This document shows positions 56,601-61,761 of a stretch of 64,000 bases of DNA, in pieces (position 1 is the first letter of the stretch; each line of letters opens with the position of its first letter). The translations under genes and the position numbers were made by a program. The DNA comes from Phylloscopus collybita (Eukaryota > Chordata > Aves > Passeriformes > Phylloscopidae): assembly GCA_027886175.1 (NCBI GenBank), contig JAJNNQ010000040.1, positions 23,952,001 to 24,016,000 on the forward strand, written 5' to 3'. Under the pieces are notes generated by a model, which ran no database searches, was not told where the DNA came from, and was given only the letters and a program-made list of their open reading frames with translations.

Positions 56601-57386
56601 TATTCTGCCAGTCTTTTTTTTATTTAATTTGTTGAGCATGGCTTGACTGTGTTATGATGGCAGTGTATTATTCTGTTTGTTTGAGTAATAGTGTCAATAG
56701 TCTTGTCTTCTAGCAGAGAGAATCAGTTGTCTGACTTTTTATCCCTTAGTACTTTAACTCTTAAGAATTTATGGCAGTGTTTCTGCTCACTGTGAAAGAG
56801 GAACAAAAATACCCCAAGCACTCAGTGCTTCTACTCCAGGTGTTTTTTGTTGATGGGGAAAAGCCAATTTTTCACACATGGAAATAACACTTTTACCATT
56901 TGGGGTAGCATAAATGGATGATGGTAACACTCTAAAAGGAAAATCTATTTTTTTTAAATTAAAAACTGAGTTTTTACTGTGTGCCTTTTTAAAGCAAATG
57001 CCTAACCAGTTCAGGACATCTGTGGGTAGCTATAGATACATTAAAAACAGTGATATAAATAATGATAAAACAAGCTGTACAGATGAACAGTTTCTTGTTA
57101 AGAGATATCTTTCAGATTTCCTTTTAGGAGTTTCATTATGATGTACATAATACTGTATGTTATGGGGGAATATTCTGACACTTGCCTTCTTTTCAGAGCT
57201 GTTGACAGGCAGAATTTCTTGGAGACAGAGATGAAGATGGTACAGGCCTCACACAAGGATCTGGAGAGCTTCCTCAAGTGGCTTCAAGAGGCAGAGACAA
57301 CAGTTAATGTTCTGGCAGATGCATCCGAGCGTGAGAACACTGCTCAGGACAGTGTCTGCGTAAGGGAGCTCAGAAAGCAAATGCAG
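1742..57386 (+). CDS. UTRN: Utrophin gene, central rod segment (31 exons, partial)
   Basis: Utrophin is a large submembrane protein that links cortical F-actin to the dystroglycan complex, for example at neuromuscular junctions and in early muscle. The exons in this span join into one open frame of 1646 codons, and every donor and acceptor phase agrees. The product is made of spectrin-type triple-helical repeats with conserved tryptophans, such as [18 protein letters not shown] and [12 protein letters not shown]. It follows human utrophin closely ([46 protein letters not shown]), more closely than dystrophin. Most exon lengths equal the dystrophin counterparts (213, 114, 156, 171, 135, 150, 162, 174 and others). 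The gene runs past both window edges: exon 22 begins in mid-codon, and exons 56 onward are not reached. The intron-exon density is far more compact than in mammals. Confidence in the family is very high. Confidence 0.97.
1888..4371 (+). other. UTRN: Intron 22
   Basis: The first 650 bp continue the GC-rich character of exon 22. A perfect 10-bp inverted repeat with an 8-nt loop lies at 2272-2299. The rest is ordinary AT-rich intron. The scattered short ORFs show no recognisable protein. Confidence 0.85.
2272..2299. repeat. Perfect 10-bp inverted repeat (hairpin)
   Basis: TTGGATCAGG is followed after 8 nt by CCTGATCCAA. It is intronic, with no assigned function. Confidence 0.8.
4372..4584 (+). 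CDS. UTRN: UTRN exon 23-equivalent
   Basis: This exon is 213 bp, the dystrophin exon 23 length, phase 0 to 0. It encodes [16 protein letters not shown], then [19 protein letters not shown] and [13 protein letters not shown]. This is the B-C helix part of the R6 counterpart with its Trp, running into R7. The acceptor is a T9-C-rich tract ending ttgtag; the donor is GAG|GTAAAA. A second AG four bases later would break the frame. Confidence 0.95.
4585..8327 (+). other. UTRN: Intron 23
   Basis: At 3.7 kb, it contains a sense-strand CR1 3' end at about 6320-6680. A run of A at 5431-5443 and several T runs occur. No further exon-like ORF with splice sites was recognised. Confidence 0.85.
6320..6682 (+). 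mobile_element. CR1 LINE, 3' end fragment
   Basis: The 5'-truncated copy has the standard CR1 3' sequence: AGGTTTAGGTTGGATGTTAG, then ACTGTGAGGGCAGTGAGACACTGGAA, GAACTGGATGATCTTTAATG and a terminal CCATTCTATGATGAG, the CR1 3' octamer-like repeat. It covers the 3' UTR only. Confidence 0.9.
8328..8441 (+). CDS. UTRN: UTRN exon 24-equivalent
   Basis: This exon is 114 bp, as in dystrophin, phase 0 to 0. It encodes [17 protein letters not shown] and then [14 protein letters not shown], helix A of the R7 counterpart with its Trp. The acceptor is atttag and the donor is ACA|GTGAGT. Confidence 0.95.
8442..10269 (+). other. UTRN: Introns 24 and 25 (flanking exon 25)
   Basis: Intron 24 (8442-9242) and intron 25 (9399-10269) are short and AT-rich. 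No repeat element or extra exon was recognised. Confidence 0.8.
9243..9398 (+). CDS. UTRN: UTRN exon 25-equivalent
   Basis: This exon is 156 bp, as in dystrophin, phase 0 to 0. It encodes [16 protein letters not shown] and [21 protein letters not shown], helices B-C of the R7 counterpart. Human utrophin reads FVNEIETIESSLKNM at the same place. The donor is CAG|GTGAGT. Confidence 0.95.
10270..10440 (+). CDS. UTRN: UTRN exon 26-equivalent
   Basis: This exon is 171 bp, as in dystrophin, phase 0 to 0. It encodes [20 protein letters not shown] then [20 protein letters not shown]. This is helix A of the R8 counterpart and the best-conserved stretch between utrophin and dystrophin in the rod. The acceptor is tggattctag and the donor is AAG|GTCAGC. 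Confidence 0.96.
10441..12689 (+). other. UTRN: Intron 26
   Basis: This is AT-rich intron. A near-repeat of taattacatcatctc / taattatatcatctc lies at about 12226-12257. No element or additional exon was recognised. Confidence 0.8.
12690..12869 (+). CDS. UTRN: UTRN exon 27-equivalent
   Basis: This exon is 180 bp (dystrophin 183), phase 0 to 0. It encodes [20 protein letters not shown] and then [17 protein letters not shown], helices B-C of the R8 counterpart, nearly identical to human utrophin. The donor is GAG|GTAAGA. A CR1 element starts about 16 bp into the intron, and the exon frame stays open through the donor into CR1 sequence until a stop at 13038-13040. Confidence 0.95.
12885..13817 (+). 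mobile_element. CR1 LINE, RT 3' portion plus 3' UTR
   Basis: The longest CR1 here, about 0.93 kb in sense orientation. It begins within the reverse transcriptase reading frame ([18 protein letters not shown], matching the CR1 FADDTKLG motif with A changed to E). It continues through the rest of the ORF2 3' end and the 3' UTR (GGTTTAGGTTGGGCATTGGG, GGTTGGACTGGATGATCTC) to a terminal AATTCTGTGATCCTG. Frame breaks and the 5' truncation make it inactive. It fills most of intron 27. Confidence 0.93.
14434..14568 (+). CDS. UTRN: UTRN exon 28-equivalent
   Basis: This exon is 135 bp, as in dystrophin, phase 0 to 0. It encodes [20 protein letters not shown] then NNLEERV, helix A of the R9 counterpart with the paired Trp residues. 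The acceptor is ttctgttgctcctag and the donor is GAG|GTATTA. Confidence 0.96.
15065..15214 (+). CDS. UTRN: UTRN exon 29-equivalent
   Basis: This exon is 150 bp, as in dystrophin, phase 0 to 0. It encodes [20 protein letters not shown], then [20 protein letters not shown] and ARYEELSHL, helices B-C of the R9 counterpart. It is almost unchanged from human utrophin. The donor is TTG|GTAAGA. Confidence 0.96.
16550..16711 (+). CDS. UTRN: UTRN exon 30-equivalent
   Basis: This exon is 162 bp, as in dystrophin, phase 0 to 0. It encodes [20 protein letters not shown], then [20 protein letters not shown] and [10 protein letters not shown], the R9/R10 junction and R10 helix A. The acceptor is tttctgtcctgctcag and the donor is CAG|GTATTT. 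Confidence 0.96.
17042..17170 (+). CDS. UTRN: UTRN exon 31-equivalent
   Basis: This exon is 129 bp, phase 0 to 0. It is longer than dystrophin exon 31 (111 bp) but equal to human utrophin. It encodes [20 protein letters not shown] and then a Pro/Ser/Arg-rich linker, [20 protein letters not shown]. The linker is the utrophin-specific part. The donor is CAG|GTAAAG. Confidence 0.95.
17608..17781 (+). CDS. UTRN: UTRN exon 32-equivalent
   Basis: This exon is 174 bp, as in dystrophin, phase 0 to 0. It encodes [20 protein letters not shown] then [20 protein letters not shown]. It lies at the R10/R11 boundary. [12 protein letters not shown] is shared with dystrophin. The donor is ATG|GTACGT. Confidence 0.96.
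18339..18494 (+). CDS. UTRN: UTRN exon 33-equivalent
   Basis: This exon is 156 bp, as in dystrophin, phase 0 to 0. It encodes [20 protein letters not shown] then [19 protein letters not shown], helices B-C of the R11 counterpart. The acceptor is tgcttttag and the donor is CAG|GTAAGA. Confidence 0.96.
19832..20002 (+). CDS. UTRN: UTRN exon 34-equivalent
   Basis: This exon is 171 bp, as in dystrophin, phase 0 to 0. It encodes [20 protein letters not shown] then [19 protein letters not shown], helix A of the R12 counterpart with its Trp. The acceptor follows a long T/C tract ending ggtag. The donor is AAA|GTAAGC. Confidence 0.96.
20355..20386 (+). repeat. Tandem duplication, 2 x 16 bp
   Basis: The unit agtgcattgaatgaaa occurs twice without mismatch. 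It is intronic and looks like a local slippage duplication. Confidence 0.85.
21230..21815 (-). mobile_element. Solo LTR of an avian endogenous retrovirus
   Basis: Read on the minus strand, this holds the parts of an LTR. A CACCTGGATATAATCCAGG TATA-like core sits downstream of a GC-rich GGGGGAGGAGCCAAGC stretch. A CTATTAAATTGTATC polyadenylation-like signal comes next, and the end is AAACCAGCACA. The wording resembles LTRs abundant in songbird genomes. No gag, pol or env sequence is present. CATAC at 21225-21229 and at 21816-21820 could be a 5-bp target duplication, but then the outer end is not a canonical TG/CA, so that boundary is uncertain. A 134-codon minus-strand open frame inside it is incidental. 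Confidence 0.7.
22487..22666 (+). CDS. UTRN: UTRN exon 35-equivalent
   Basis: This exon is 180 bp, as in dystrophin, phase 0 to 0. It encodes [20 protein letters not shown], then [20 protein letters not shown] and WCDTLL, helices B-C of the R12 counterpart. It matches human utrophin ([19 protein letters not shown]). The donor is TTG|GTAAGT. Confidence 0.96.
22667..24320 (+). other. UTRN: Intron 35
   Basis: This is an AT-rich intron. G/T-rich low-complexity sequence lies at about 24195-24285, just upstream of the exon 36 acceptor. No extra exon was recognised. Confidence 0.8.
24321..24449 (+). CDS. UTRN: UTRN exon 36-equivalent
   Basis: This exon is 129 bp, as in dystrophin, phase 0 to 0. 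It encodes [20 protein letters not shown] then [20 protein letters not shown], helix A of the R13 counterpart with its Trp. The acceptor is catctttttccag and the donor is AAG|GTAGGA. Confidence 0.96.
24599..24769 (+). CDS. UTRN: UTRN exon 37-equivalent
   Basis: This exon is 171 bp, as in dystrophin, phase 0 to 0. It encodes [20 protein letters not shown], then [19 protein letters not shown] and [12 protein letters not shown], helices B-C of the R13 counterpart. The dystrophin counterpart reads LMANRGDHCRKLVEPQISEL at this point. The donor is AAG|GTGAGG. Confidence 0.96.
25313..25462 (+). CDS. UTRN: UTRN exon 38-equivalent
   Basis: This exon is 150 bp, phase 0 to 0. It encodes an N-terminal linker ([18 protein letters not shown]) and then [20 protein letters not shown], helix A of the R14 counterpart. 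The dystrophin exon is shorter (123 bp), and human utrophin also has an extended linker, of different sequence. The donor is AAG|GTTTGT, weaker than its neighbours. Confidence 0.93.
26566..26703 (+). CDS. UTRN: UTRN exon 39-equivalent
   Basis: This exon is 138 bp, as in dystrophin, phase 0 to 0. It encodes [20 protein letters not shown] then [18 protein letters not shown], helices B-C of the R14 counterpart. Human utrophin ends this exon RLQLLLLHTRYNKIK and then passes straight to the exon 42 sequence. The donor is CAG|GTACAG. Confidence 0.95.
27520..27672 (+). CDS. UTRN: UTRN exon 40-equivalent, absent from mammalian utrophin
   Basis: This open exon is 153 bp, exactly the length of dystrophin exon 40, phase 0 to 0. 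It has a good acceptor (pyrimidine-rich, ending gcttgtag|G) and donor (CAG|GTAAAT). It encodes [14 protein letters not shown], then [20 protein letters not shown] and [15 protein letters not shown]. Dystrophin exon 40 reads DLRSQRRKKALEIS...QYKRQADDLLKCLDDIEKKL, so SQRR/SFQRR, the QYK block and the overall register coincide. This is helix A of repeat R15, including the Trp. Utrophins are described as lacking R15, and human utrophin, as I remember it, has no such segment. Inclusion and skipping both keep the frame, so the exon could be alternative. Expression is inferred, not seen. Confidence 0.8.
31016..31439 (+). mobile_element. CR1 LINE, 3' end fragment
   Basis: A sense-orientation CR1 3' portion. 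It has TTTAGATTAGACATTAGGAA, TTCTTCACTGTGAGGGTGGT, GAGATGATCTTTACATGGTT and a terminal ATTCTATGAAAAG. It is 5'-truncated and decayed. Confidence 0.88.
31477..31625 (+). repeat. A/C low-complexity tract
   Basis: About 150 nt of (CAAA)n-like sequence. It is composed almost entirely of A and C with very few G and almost no T, and begins about 40 bp after the CR1 3' end. Confidence 0.85.
31814..31992 (+). pseudogene. UTRN: Decayed UTRN exon 41-equivalent (candidate)
   Basis: A splice-bounded stretch of 179 bp (dystrophin exon 41 is 183 bp). It has a usable acceptor (gtgttcacctttaag) and a weak donor (AA|GTATAG). Read in phase 0 it gives [20 protein letters not shown], then [19 protein letters not shown], a stop, and [11 protein letters not shown]. 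The dystrophin exon has GAA at codons 27-29 and P at 34, and this stretch has the same residues at the same codons. The later W..xES(K/R)F pattern also recurs (dystrophin WREIESKF). An in-frame TAA at codon 40 and a length not divisible by three mean it cannot serve as the ancestral exon. It lies between exons 40 and 42, where the relic is expected. The similarity is low, so chance is not excluded. Confidence 0.45.
32660..32851 (+). CDS. UTRN: UTRN exon 42-equivalent
   Basis: This exon is 192 bp (dystrophin 195), phase 0 to 0. It encodes [20 protein letters not shown], then [20 protein letters not shown] and [16 protein letters not shown], helix A of the R16 counterpart. Human utrophin reads AIPIQQRK...ADYLVEINKILL. 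The donor is AAG|GTACTT. Dystrophin R16-R17 binds nNOS, whereas utrophin is reported not to. Confidence 0.96.
32852..34661 (+). other. UTRN: Intron 42
   Basis: This is AT-rich. No mobile element or additional exon was recognised. Confidence 0.8.
34662..34834 (+). CDS. UTRN: UTRN exon 43-equivalent
   Basis: This exon is 173 bp, as in dystrophin, phase 0 in and 2 out. It encodes [20 protein letters not shown], then [20 protein letters not shown] and [15 protein letters not shown], helices B-C of the R16 counterpart. The donor TG|GTAAGT splits a Cys codon completed in exon 44. Confidence 0.96.
34835..38779 (+). other. UTRN: Intron 43
   Basis: This is a 3.9-kb AT-rich intron. Short TA-rich repeats (tataatcaa units) lie at about 38318-38352. 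No LINE, LTR or exon was recognised. Confidence 0.8.
38780..38930 (+). CDS. UTRN: UTRN exon 44-equivalent
   Basis: This exon is 151 bp (dystrophin 148), phase 2 in and 0 out. After the split Cys it encodes [20 protein letters not shown] then [19 protein letters not shown], helix A of the R17 counterpart with its Trp pair. Human utrophin has FARAVEEWRQFHHDLDDLTQ. The donor is CAG|GTATGT. Confidence 0.96.
38931..40255 (+). other. UTRN: Intron 44
   Basis: It is only 1.3 kb. In dystrophin this intron is very large and holds the Dp140 promoter, and a utrophin Up140 transcript has been described. Because that isoform starts with a non-coding exon, its promoter cannot be identified here from sequence alone. 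Confidence 0.75.
40256..40431 (+). CDS. UTRN: UTRN exon 45-equivalent
   Basis: This exon is 176 bp, as in dystrophin, phase 0 in and 2 out. It encodes [20 protein letters not shown] then [20 protein letters not shown], helices B-C of the R17 counterpart with the terminal LNRRW motif. The acceptor is gtttctgacag and the donor is AG|GTAATA. Confidence 0.96.
41284..41419 (+). CDS. UTRN: UTRN exon 46-equivalent (GC donor)
   Basis: This exon is 136 bp (dystrophin 148), phase 2 in and 0 out. It encodes [20 protein letters not shown] then [20 protein letters not shown], helix A of the R18 counterpart with its Trp. The exon end is ELQ followed by CAG|GCAAGA, a GC-AG type donor. It is the only position that gives the phase-0 join to exon 47 without adding weakly spliced residues. 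Confidence 0.88.
42334..42483 (+). CDS. UTRN: UTRN exon 47-equivalent
   Basis: This exon is 150 bp, as in dystrophin, phase 0 to 0. It encodes [20 protein letters not shown] then [17 protein letters not shown], helices B-C of the R18 counterpart. The acceptor is cttctgtctgttttag and the donor is AAG|GTGTGC. Confidence 0.96.
43678..43762 (+). CDS. UTRN: UTRN exon 48-equivalent (shortened)
   Basis: This exon is 85 bp against 186 bp in dystrophin, phase 0 in and 1 out. It encodes [20 protein letters not shown] then [14 protein letters not shown] starts the human utrophin exon in the same way. The exon ends where dystrophin would enter R19, which utrophin lacks. The donor is G|GTGAGT. Confidence 0.93.
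43763..45288 (+). other. UTRN: Intron 48 (position of the missing exons 49-50)
   Basis: No counterpart or relic of dystrophin exons 49-50 was recognised by eye. A decoy acceptor ctgtag at 45200 precedes an ATG-containing stretch with an in-frame stop. Confidence 0.75.
45289..45515 (+). CDS. UTRN: UTRN exon 51-equivalent
   Basis: This exon is 227 bp (dystrophin 233), phase 1 in and 0 out. The split GAA codon is completed by AA at the start. It encodes [20 protein letters not shown], the hinge-3-like linker, then [20 protein letters not shown] and [20 protein letters not shown], helix A of the R20 counterpart. The acceptor is ctactttttctttaacag and the donor is AAA|GTATGT. Confidence 0.95.
45516..46663 (+). 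other. UTRN: Intron 51
   Basis: This is AT-rich. No element or additional exon was recognised. Confidence 0.8.
46664..46781 (+). CDS. UTRN: UTRN exon 52-equivalent
   Basis: This exon is 118 bp, as in dystrophin, phase 0 in and 1 out. It encodes [20 protein letters not shown] then [19 protein letters not shown], helix B of the R20 counterpart. QNLKNK(T/A)S is shared by utrophin and dystrophin. The donor is A|GTAAGT. Confidence 0.96.
46782..49954 (+). other. UTRN: Intron 52
   Basis: This is a 3.2-kb AT-rich intron. No clear repeat element or extra exon was recognised. Confidence 0.8.
49955..50160 (+). CDS. UTRN: UTRN exon 53-equivalent (GC-rich)
   Basis: This exon is 206 bp (dystrophin 212), phase 1 in and 0 out. 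It encodes [20 protein letters not shown], then [20 protein letters not shown] and [20 protein letters not shown], the end of R20 and helix A of the R21 counterpart. It is strongly GC-rich against AT-rich introns. The minus-strand open frame over it is a shadow. The acceptor is gttgtcctctgcag and the donor is AAG|GTAAGA. Confidence 0.95.
50161..51668 (+). other. UTRN: Intron 53
   Basis: It contains a T34-G8 homopolymer pair (50593-50634) and a TA/TG-rich stretch (50846-50880). A short cacaaaga repeat lies near 50765. No exon was recognised. Confidence 0.85.
50593..50634 (+). repeat. T34 followed by G8 homopolymer tract
   Basis: An uninterrupted run of 34 T and then 8 G. It could be the reversed poly(A) tail of an old retroposed sequence, but nothing recognisable lies beside it. 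The exact length is prone to sequencing error. Confidence 0.8.
51669..51823 (+). CDS. UTRN: UTRN exon 54-equivalent
   Basis: This exon is 155 bp, as in dystrophin, phase 0 in and 2 out. It encodes [20 protein letters not shown], then [20 protein letters not shown] and [10 protein letters not shown], helices B-C of the R21 counterpart. It matches the LLREYSxDDTR...W pattern of the family. The donor is AG|GTAATT. Confidence 0.96.
51824..57196 (+). other. UTRN: Intron 54
   Basis: At 5.4 kb, it holds an antisense CR1 at about 52745-53440. The remainder is AT-rich without recognised elements or exons. Confidence 0.85.
52745..53440 (-). mobile_element. CR1 LINE, antisense
   Basis: On the plus strand it begins with the reverse complement of the CR1 3' end (ATTATAGAATGGTGTGAATT, then GATCATCCAGTTCCAACCCC). 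It continues through the 3' UTR (AACTCTTGACCCTCTCAGTC, GCTGGATGCAGCACTCCAGG) into the former coding part. It is about 0.7 kb, 5'-truncated and mutated. Confidence 0.92.
57197..57386 (+). CDS. UTRN: UTRN exon 55-equivalent
   Basis: This exon is 190 bp, as in dystrophin, phase 2 in and 0 out. It encodes [20 protein letters not shown], then [20 protein letters not shown] and [12 protein letters not shown], helix A of the R22 counterpart with its Trp. [16 protein letters not shown] is the human utrophin wording. The donor is CAG|GTGAGA. This is the last rod exon in the window. Confidence 0.96.
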
Positions 57387-60300
57387 GTGAGAAAGTAAAT
57401 AATATTGCTGTCATTCAGGTTTTCTCTCAATGGCAAATGTTATGAAGAAAAGCTATCTGCTTGCTTGGGGAAAGCTGCAGCCTACTGAAAGGTGTTTCCT
57501 AAACCAGCGTTTTAGGAATCAGGTGTATAAAGGAAGCGGATTTGTCTTCCTAAGGTTTGAAGTACATATTTTTGTGTATGTCTTTGGCACTGAGGGCTCT
57601 TAAATGTCCTTGGAGAGTGACTGCATTCAGGAAGTGTACGCTTCATTAAACCAAGTCATGTTATGTGATTGTCCAACCAAACAATTTAATCTACTTCCCT
57701 CCAGGTAAAGACCTCCTGGGCTGCACTCTCTCCTATTTCTGTCTGCCACCTTCCTCCTGCTTTTTCAGCAATCTAAGAAGTTGTTGTGCTTGGATTGCCT
57801 CTTCTCCTACTGCCCAGCAGCTCCCCAGCTGGCCTTCCTTCTTGTTCAGGCCCCGAACTGGAAACCTTAGAAATGACTGAGGAGTTTAACTGATACCACT
57901 TACTTAATAATGCACTCTGTGTTTGGATTAATGTCATCTGTGATCTAAGTGTGTTGAGCAGCTTATAATGAAAAAAAAATGTTGCTTTCAGTAGTGCTCA
58001 TAATCTGAATATAGCTACTCTGAATTGAAATGAAACAAGACTTTTAAAAGTATCTGATAGCAAGCTATTCTTGTTAATCATAGTGAAGAGCACAATATTT
58101 TGTGGAAGCTTGTTTCTGTTGAAGGTGACATGTCACTCATCATTGGTCAAATGATTCTAGTCAGTCAGGAAACTCATCTGTAGAGGTATGGCTTTTTGTG
58201 AAATGTTGAGATTAGTCTGTAGTGGTGACAACTAGAACTTATGCTTTCTATTGCCGCCACTCCCAACTACTGTAATGTAGTGGAGATGGAAGAGCTAAAA
58301 CAGGGCACAGGCAGCTAACTACAGAAGGCAGTGCTATGCATAAATAGACTTATTTCCGCATTACCTTGCATTCTGTGTAGTCAATCACACCAAGATGCAG
58401 CTTAATTCACTGTTTGTTTTGTTGGCTCTGTGTGGCTGTGAGGCACTGTGAGTGTAGAGGGTTGTTTGCCATTCTTTGTGCTGCAATCTGATTAAAATTG
58501 CCTGAGTTGTGCTGTGTGATGGGAGAACTGTTGGGCAAGACTGCCTGCTGTGAGAGAAGGAGAAGGTCTATAACCAGCCCCTGACTACTGTGCATGTTGT
58601 CCTGGCTTGTAACAACTGAAAAAGCAGGTGGAGGTGCTGGGGCATGACCTCCCCTGGTTCAGCATCCCGGTACCAGATATTGTCCATCTGTTTCTGAGAG
58701 TGTATGTTTCTACACACTGTGCACATGAAGTATTGTCACTTAACTCACCCATGACCTTACACAATATTGTGAGCCTTTTCTGGCTACCCTAGGAAGTGAA
58801 GCAGAACGTGTCAAAGACTGTCATAGCATGACGTCCAGAATGAGCTTTCTCCTACCATCTTATAGTCTTACTTTAAATGTAAATGAAGACATTCATATCA
58901 TGGAACTGGCAAACACTCCAAAATCACTGTTTATGTTTTCAAGTATTTGTTGCATTTCTGAAAACAAAATGAAGCTCTAACATCTTGCTGTACCTCAAAC
59001 AATTAAGTCCACTTATTATCTGATTAAACAAAGACTGTTTCCTGTTCCCCTGTTATGTGGTGTAAAATAAGTGTTGTTCTCCTGTCACTTTGTTTAATAT
59101 GTAAAGAAGTATTGGTTTTAAGGTTAGTGGTTAATTGTTTTTAAGAAGAATGTAGGGATTATAACCTTCTCTACTCTGTGTGAAATGCCTCTGCCCCCAA
59201 GGGCATTAAGTAAGACTTTACTATGAGTTTAAGGTGTGATAAATTCTAGGTGGAACCTAGACCAAACATGATGAATTTGTTGTTGTTGCTGTTGTTACAT
59301 GTCATGCATTTTCAAAATAGGATCATCTGTTAAACTGGCATCTGTGCATGCATGGGAGGACCATCCTCCATTACATTTTGGGTCTAACTTGTTTGGCTGC
59401 AGGTGAAGTCACTCTACAGTTCAATCAGTGATCTAAGCCCTGAAGCCTTGTTTTGCCTTCCATTGTGATACTTGAGGCCAGCAATAGCACTATGCAAATT
59501 ATGCAGACTTTGAGCGTGATAGCAATGTCTTTTTGAAAAGGAGAAATCCACAATTATGTCATCAGTTAGTTCAATTAGTTCTCTCAGTATTTAAATCTTG
59601 TAGAAGACTTTCCATTCAGGTTAGTGCCAAAATGCTGCAGTCTGTGTTGGAAAATGTTTAGTAATGACTTGGAATAGATTAAAAACTAATTTGAAAAAAG
59701 ATGCAGAAAATAAGCTAGGAAGTAGAAGTATTGCAATACATGTGAAGTCCTGTGCACACAGATGTGAAGGTGTTCAAAATAGTTCAAAAATTTGGTTATA
59801 TTGTAAAAAAAGTTACCATAAGTAGTTGGCTAGCTGTTAGTCTCACTGCTTGATTCAAACTTGTAGATTGAAATATCTGGGAAGATGAAAAGTAGAACTG
59901 AAGTAAGGAAGGTGTGGACTGTGGGGTCTCTTACACAGAAGAGGTTTGGGCTTTTGCACAGCCATTTCTGAATGCTTCCATGATTTCAGAGTTCTGCTGC
60001 TTCATAGGTTTCCTTAAAAGATATTTGGTAAGAGCATGTCAGCTAATCATGGTTGGTTATATTTGGAAGGTTAAAGAAACAGATTTCTGGTGGGAATGGA
60101 TGTAGGCCAGGAGCAATGGCATGCAGAGGAACAGTTCAAATAAGTGGTGATGATCAGAAAAGACAGCATGTCTGGCAAGGTGAATACAGATGGTAAGATT
60201 TTTATATCTTTGTAGAGTGAAGTCTTTGTATCTGTTTACTCAAAATGGATGTGAAGAGATCAAGAAGAAAGCAGAATACAGGGAAATGGGGTTTATGTGT

Positions 60301-61652
60301 GGGGTGGTAGAAACATTGATTCAGTCCTAAAAATAAAGATGAAAAGGTTGTCTTCACAGAATTGGATGGGAGTTTTCAAATGTCTTGTATGAAGAACCTG
60401 AACCTTGCATTCATCTCCTTTGTAGGGAAGTGCCTTAGAAGGGGCAAAGCAGTGTATAATGCCCTGACATCTAAGCTGTGCATTACTTTGGATCATACGA
60501 ACTTGTCAGGATAGATGTTGCCTTCATATTGTGCTGATTGATGTGCTTGAAATGCGTAGGTTCCTTTGCATGTGGAAATACGCACTTTAAATCATATGAT
60601 CAGTGTGCTCCACCTACTGTGTTCAGGCCTCCCTGAACCTTTGCTCCAGCAGCCCCTCTGAAACAGGTTTAAGTAGATTCATCAAAGCACCTTTGGAAGC
60701 AATGAGTAGCTGGCTTTGGTTGTGCTGCAGTTTTGCCACACCTAGGGGTATGTTGGCTGTATTGCATTGGGAGTGCCTTGCTGGTAGCAAAACACTTCCA
60801 TGGTCTTGAGCATCCTAATGTCATCCCTAGATGGCTTAAACAATTCTGCTTTGTCATGGGAAATACATCAAAATTATGTTAGCTCTTTGGATTGAAGGAT
60901 GACTTAGAGAAGGGGTTGATGATGCAACTGTATGCTTTTACTTTGTTTAAACCCTATTTTTTTCTTGTCTGAAGTCATTCTGGAAAATATTTAGTTGGAA
61001 ATGGCTTGTGAAAAACATTCCTACTTCCTGGTGCAAGTGAGAATCCTTTGAGATCCCTTTGACTAAATTAGCTTTAAGAGAGTTTTTATAGAAAGAGGTT
61101 TACCCCCCGCAGTTTTCCCTTTTGTGTTGGGTAATCTAGTTTTGAGAAACGCCTATGTGATTTATTAGCCTTTATTGTACAGCTGATATAATGAGGGCAG
61201 GTATCCCTGTGCTCCTCTCTCAAGATTTATAACACAATCTGTTGTTCACTCACTCTACAGCTCTGCCAGAGCTGCGTTCAGTCTGAGAACGAGAGCATCC
61301 TTTCCCAGAGTGAGGGAGCAAACACTCAGTCTGCTGATAGAAAGCAGCTACTAGGGAAGAACAACTGTTGTGATACACTGGAGCCGTCTTCCTGAAGGAA
61401 TTCTTTTTTTGTTCCTGCAGCTTTCAGGCTTAAATTAATAACCTTTTTCTGGCTATTTAGTGCACTCCTGAACAGTGCCAGACAATCGGCTGCTCAACTT
61501 CATTTACCCTCTGCAAAAGCAGAGCTGAGCAGTACTGATTAGAAGAATCTGTGAAGGCTGGTTGTTTTTTTTTTTTTTTTTTTGCATTTGTCTTGCGGGG
61601 TTATTTTGGGAGAAAAACTTATGCTATATCAATCTTCTTTGCCTTTGAAACG

Positions 61653-61658
61653 TATAAA
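61653..61658 (+). promoter_or_regulatory. UTRN: TATA box of candidate internal UTRN promoter
   Basis: TATAAA in the context cgTATAAAGc, 103 bp upstream of the candidate start codon. A start of transcription about 30 bp downstream, near 61685, would give a leader of about 75 nt. Function is inferred from position and spacing. Confidence 0.5.
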
Positions 61659-61737
61659 GCCTGTAGCTTGCAAAAGCAGTCCTGGAAGAGAGCATGCTCA
61701 GAAAGCTGGCAAATCATTGTCCAGTGACCGGGAGGAA

Positions 61738-61761
61738 ATGATAGTTGCTCTTCATTTATAA
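61738..61761 (+). promoter_or_regulatory. Upstream ORF overlapping the main ATG
   Basis: ATG ATA GTT GCT CTT CAT TTA TAA encodes seven residues. Its stop shares one base with the next ATG (TAATG). If the leader starts near 61685 this would be a uORF with reinitiation geometry. Confidence 0.4.
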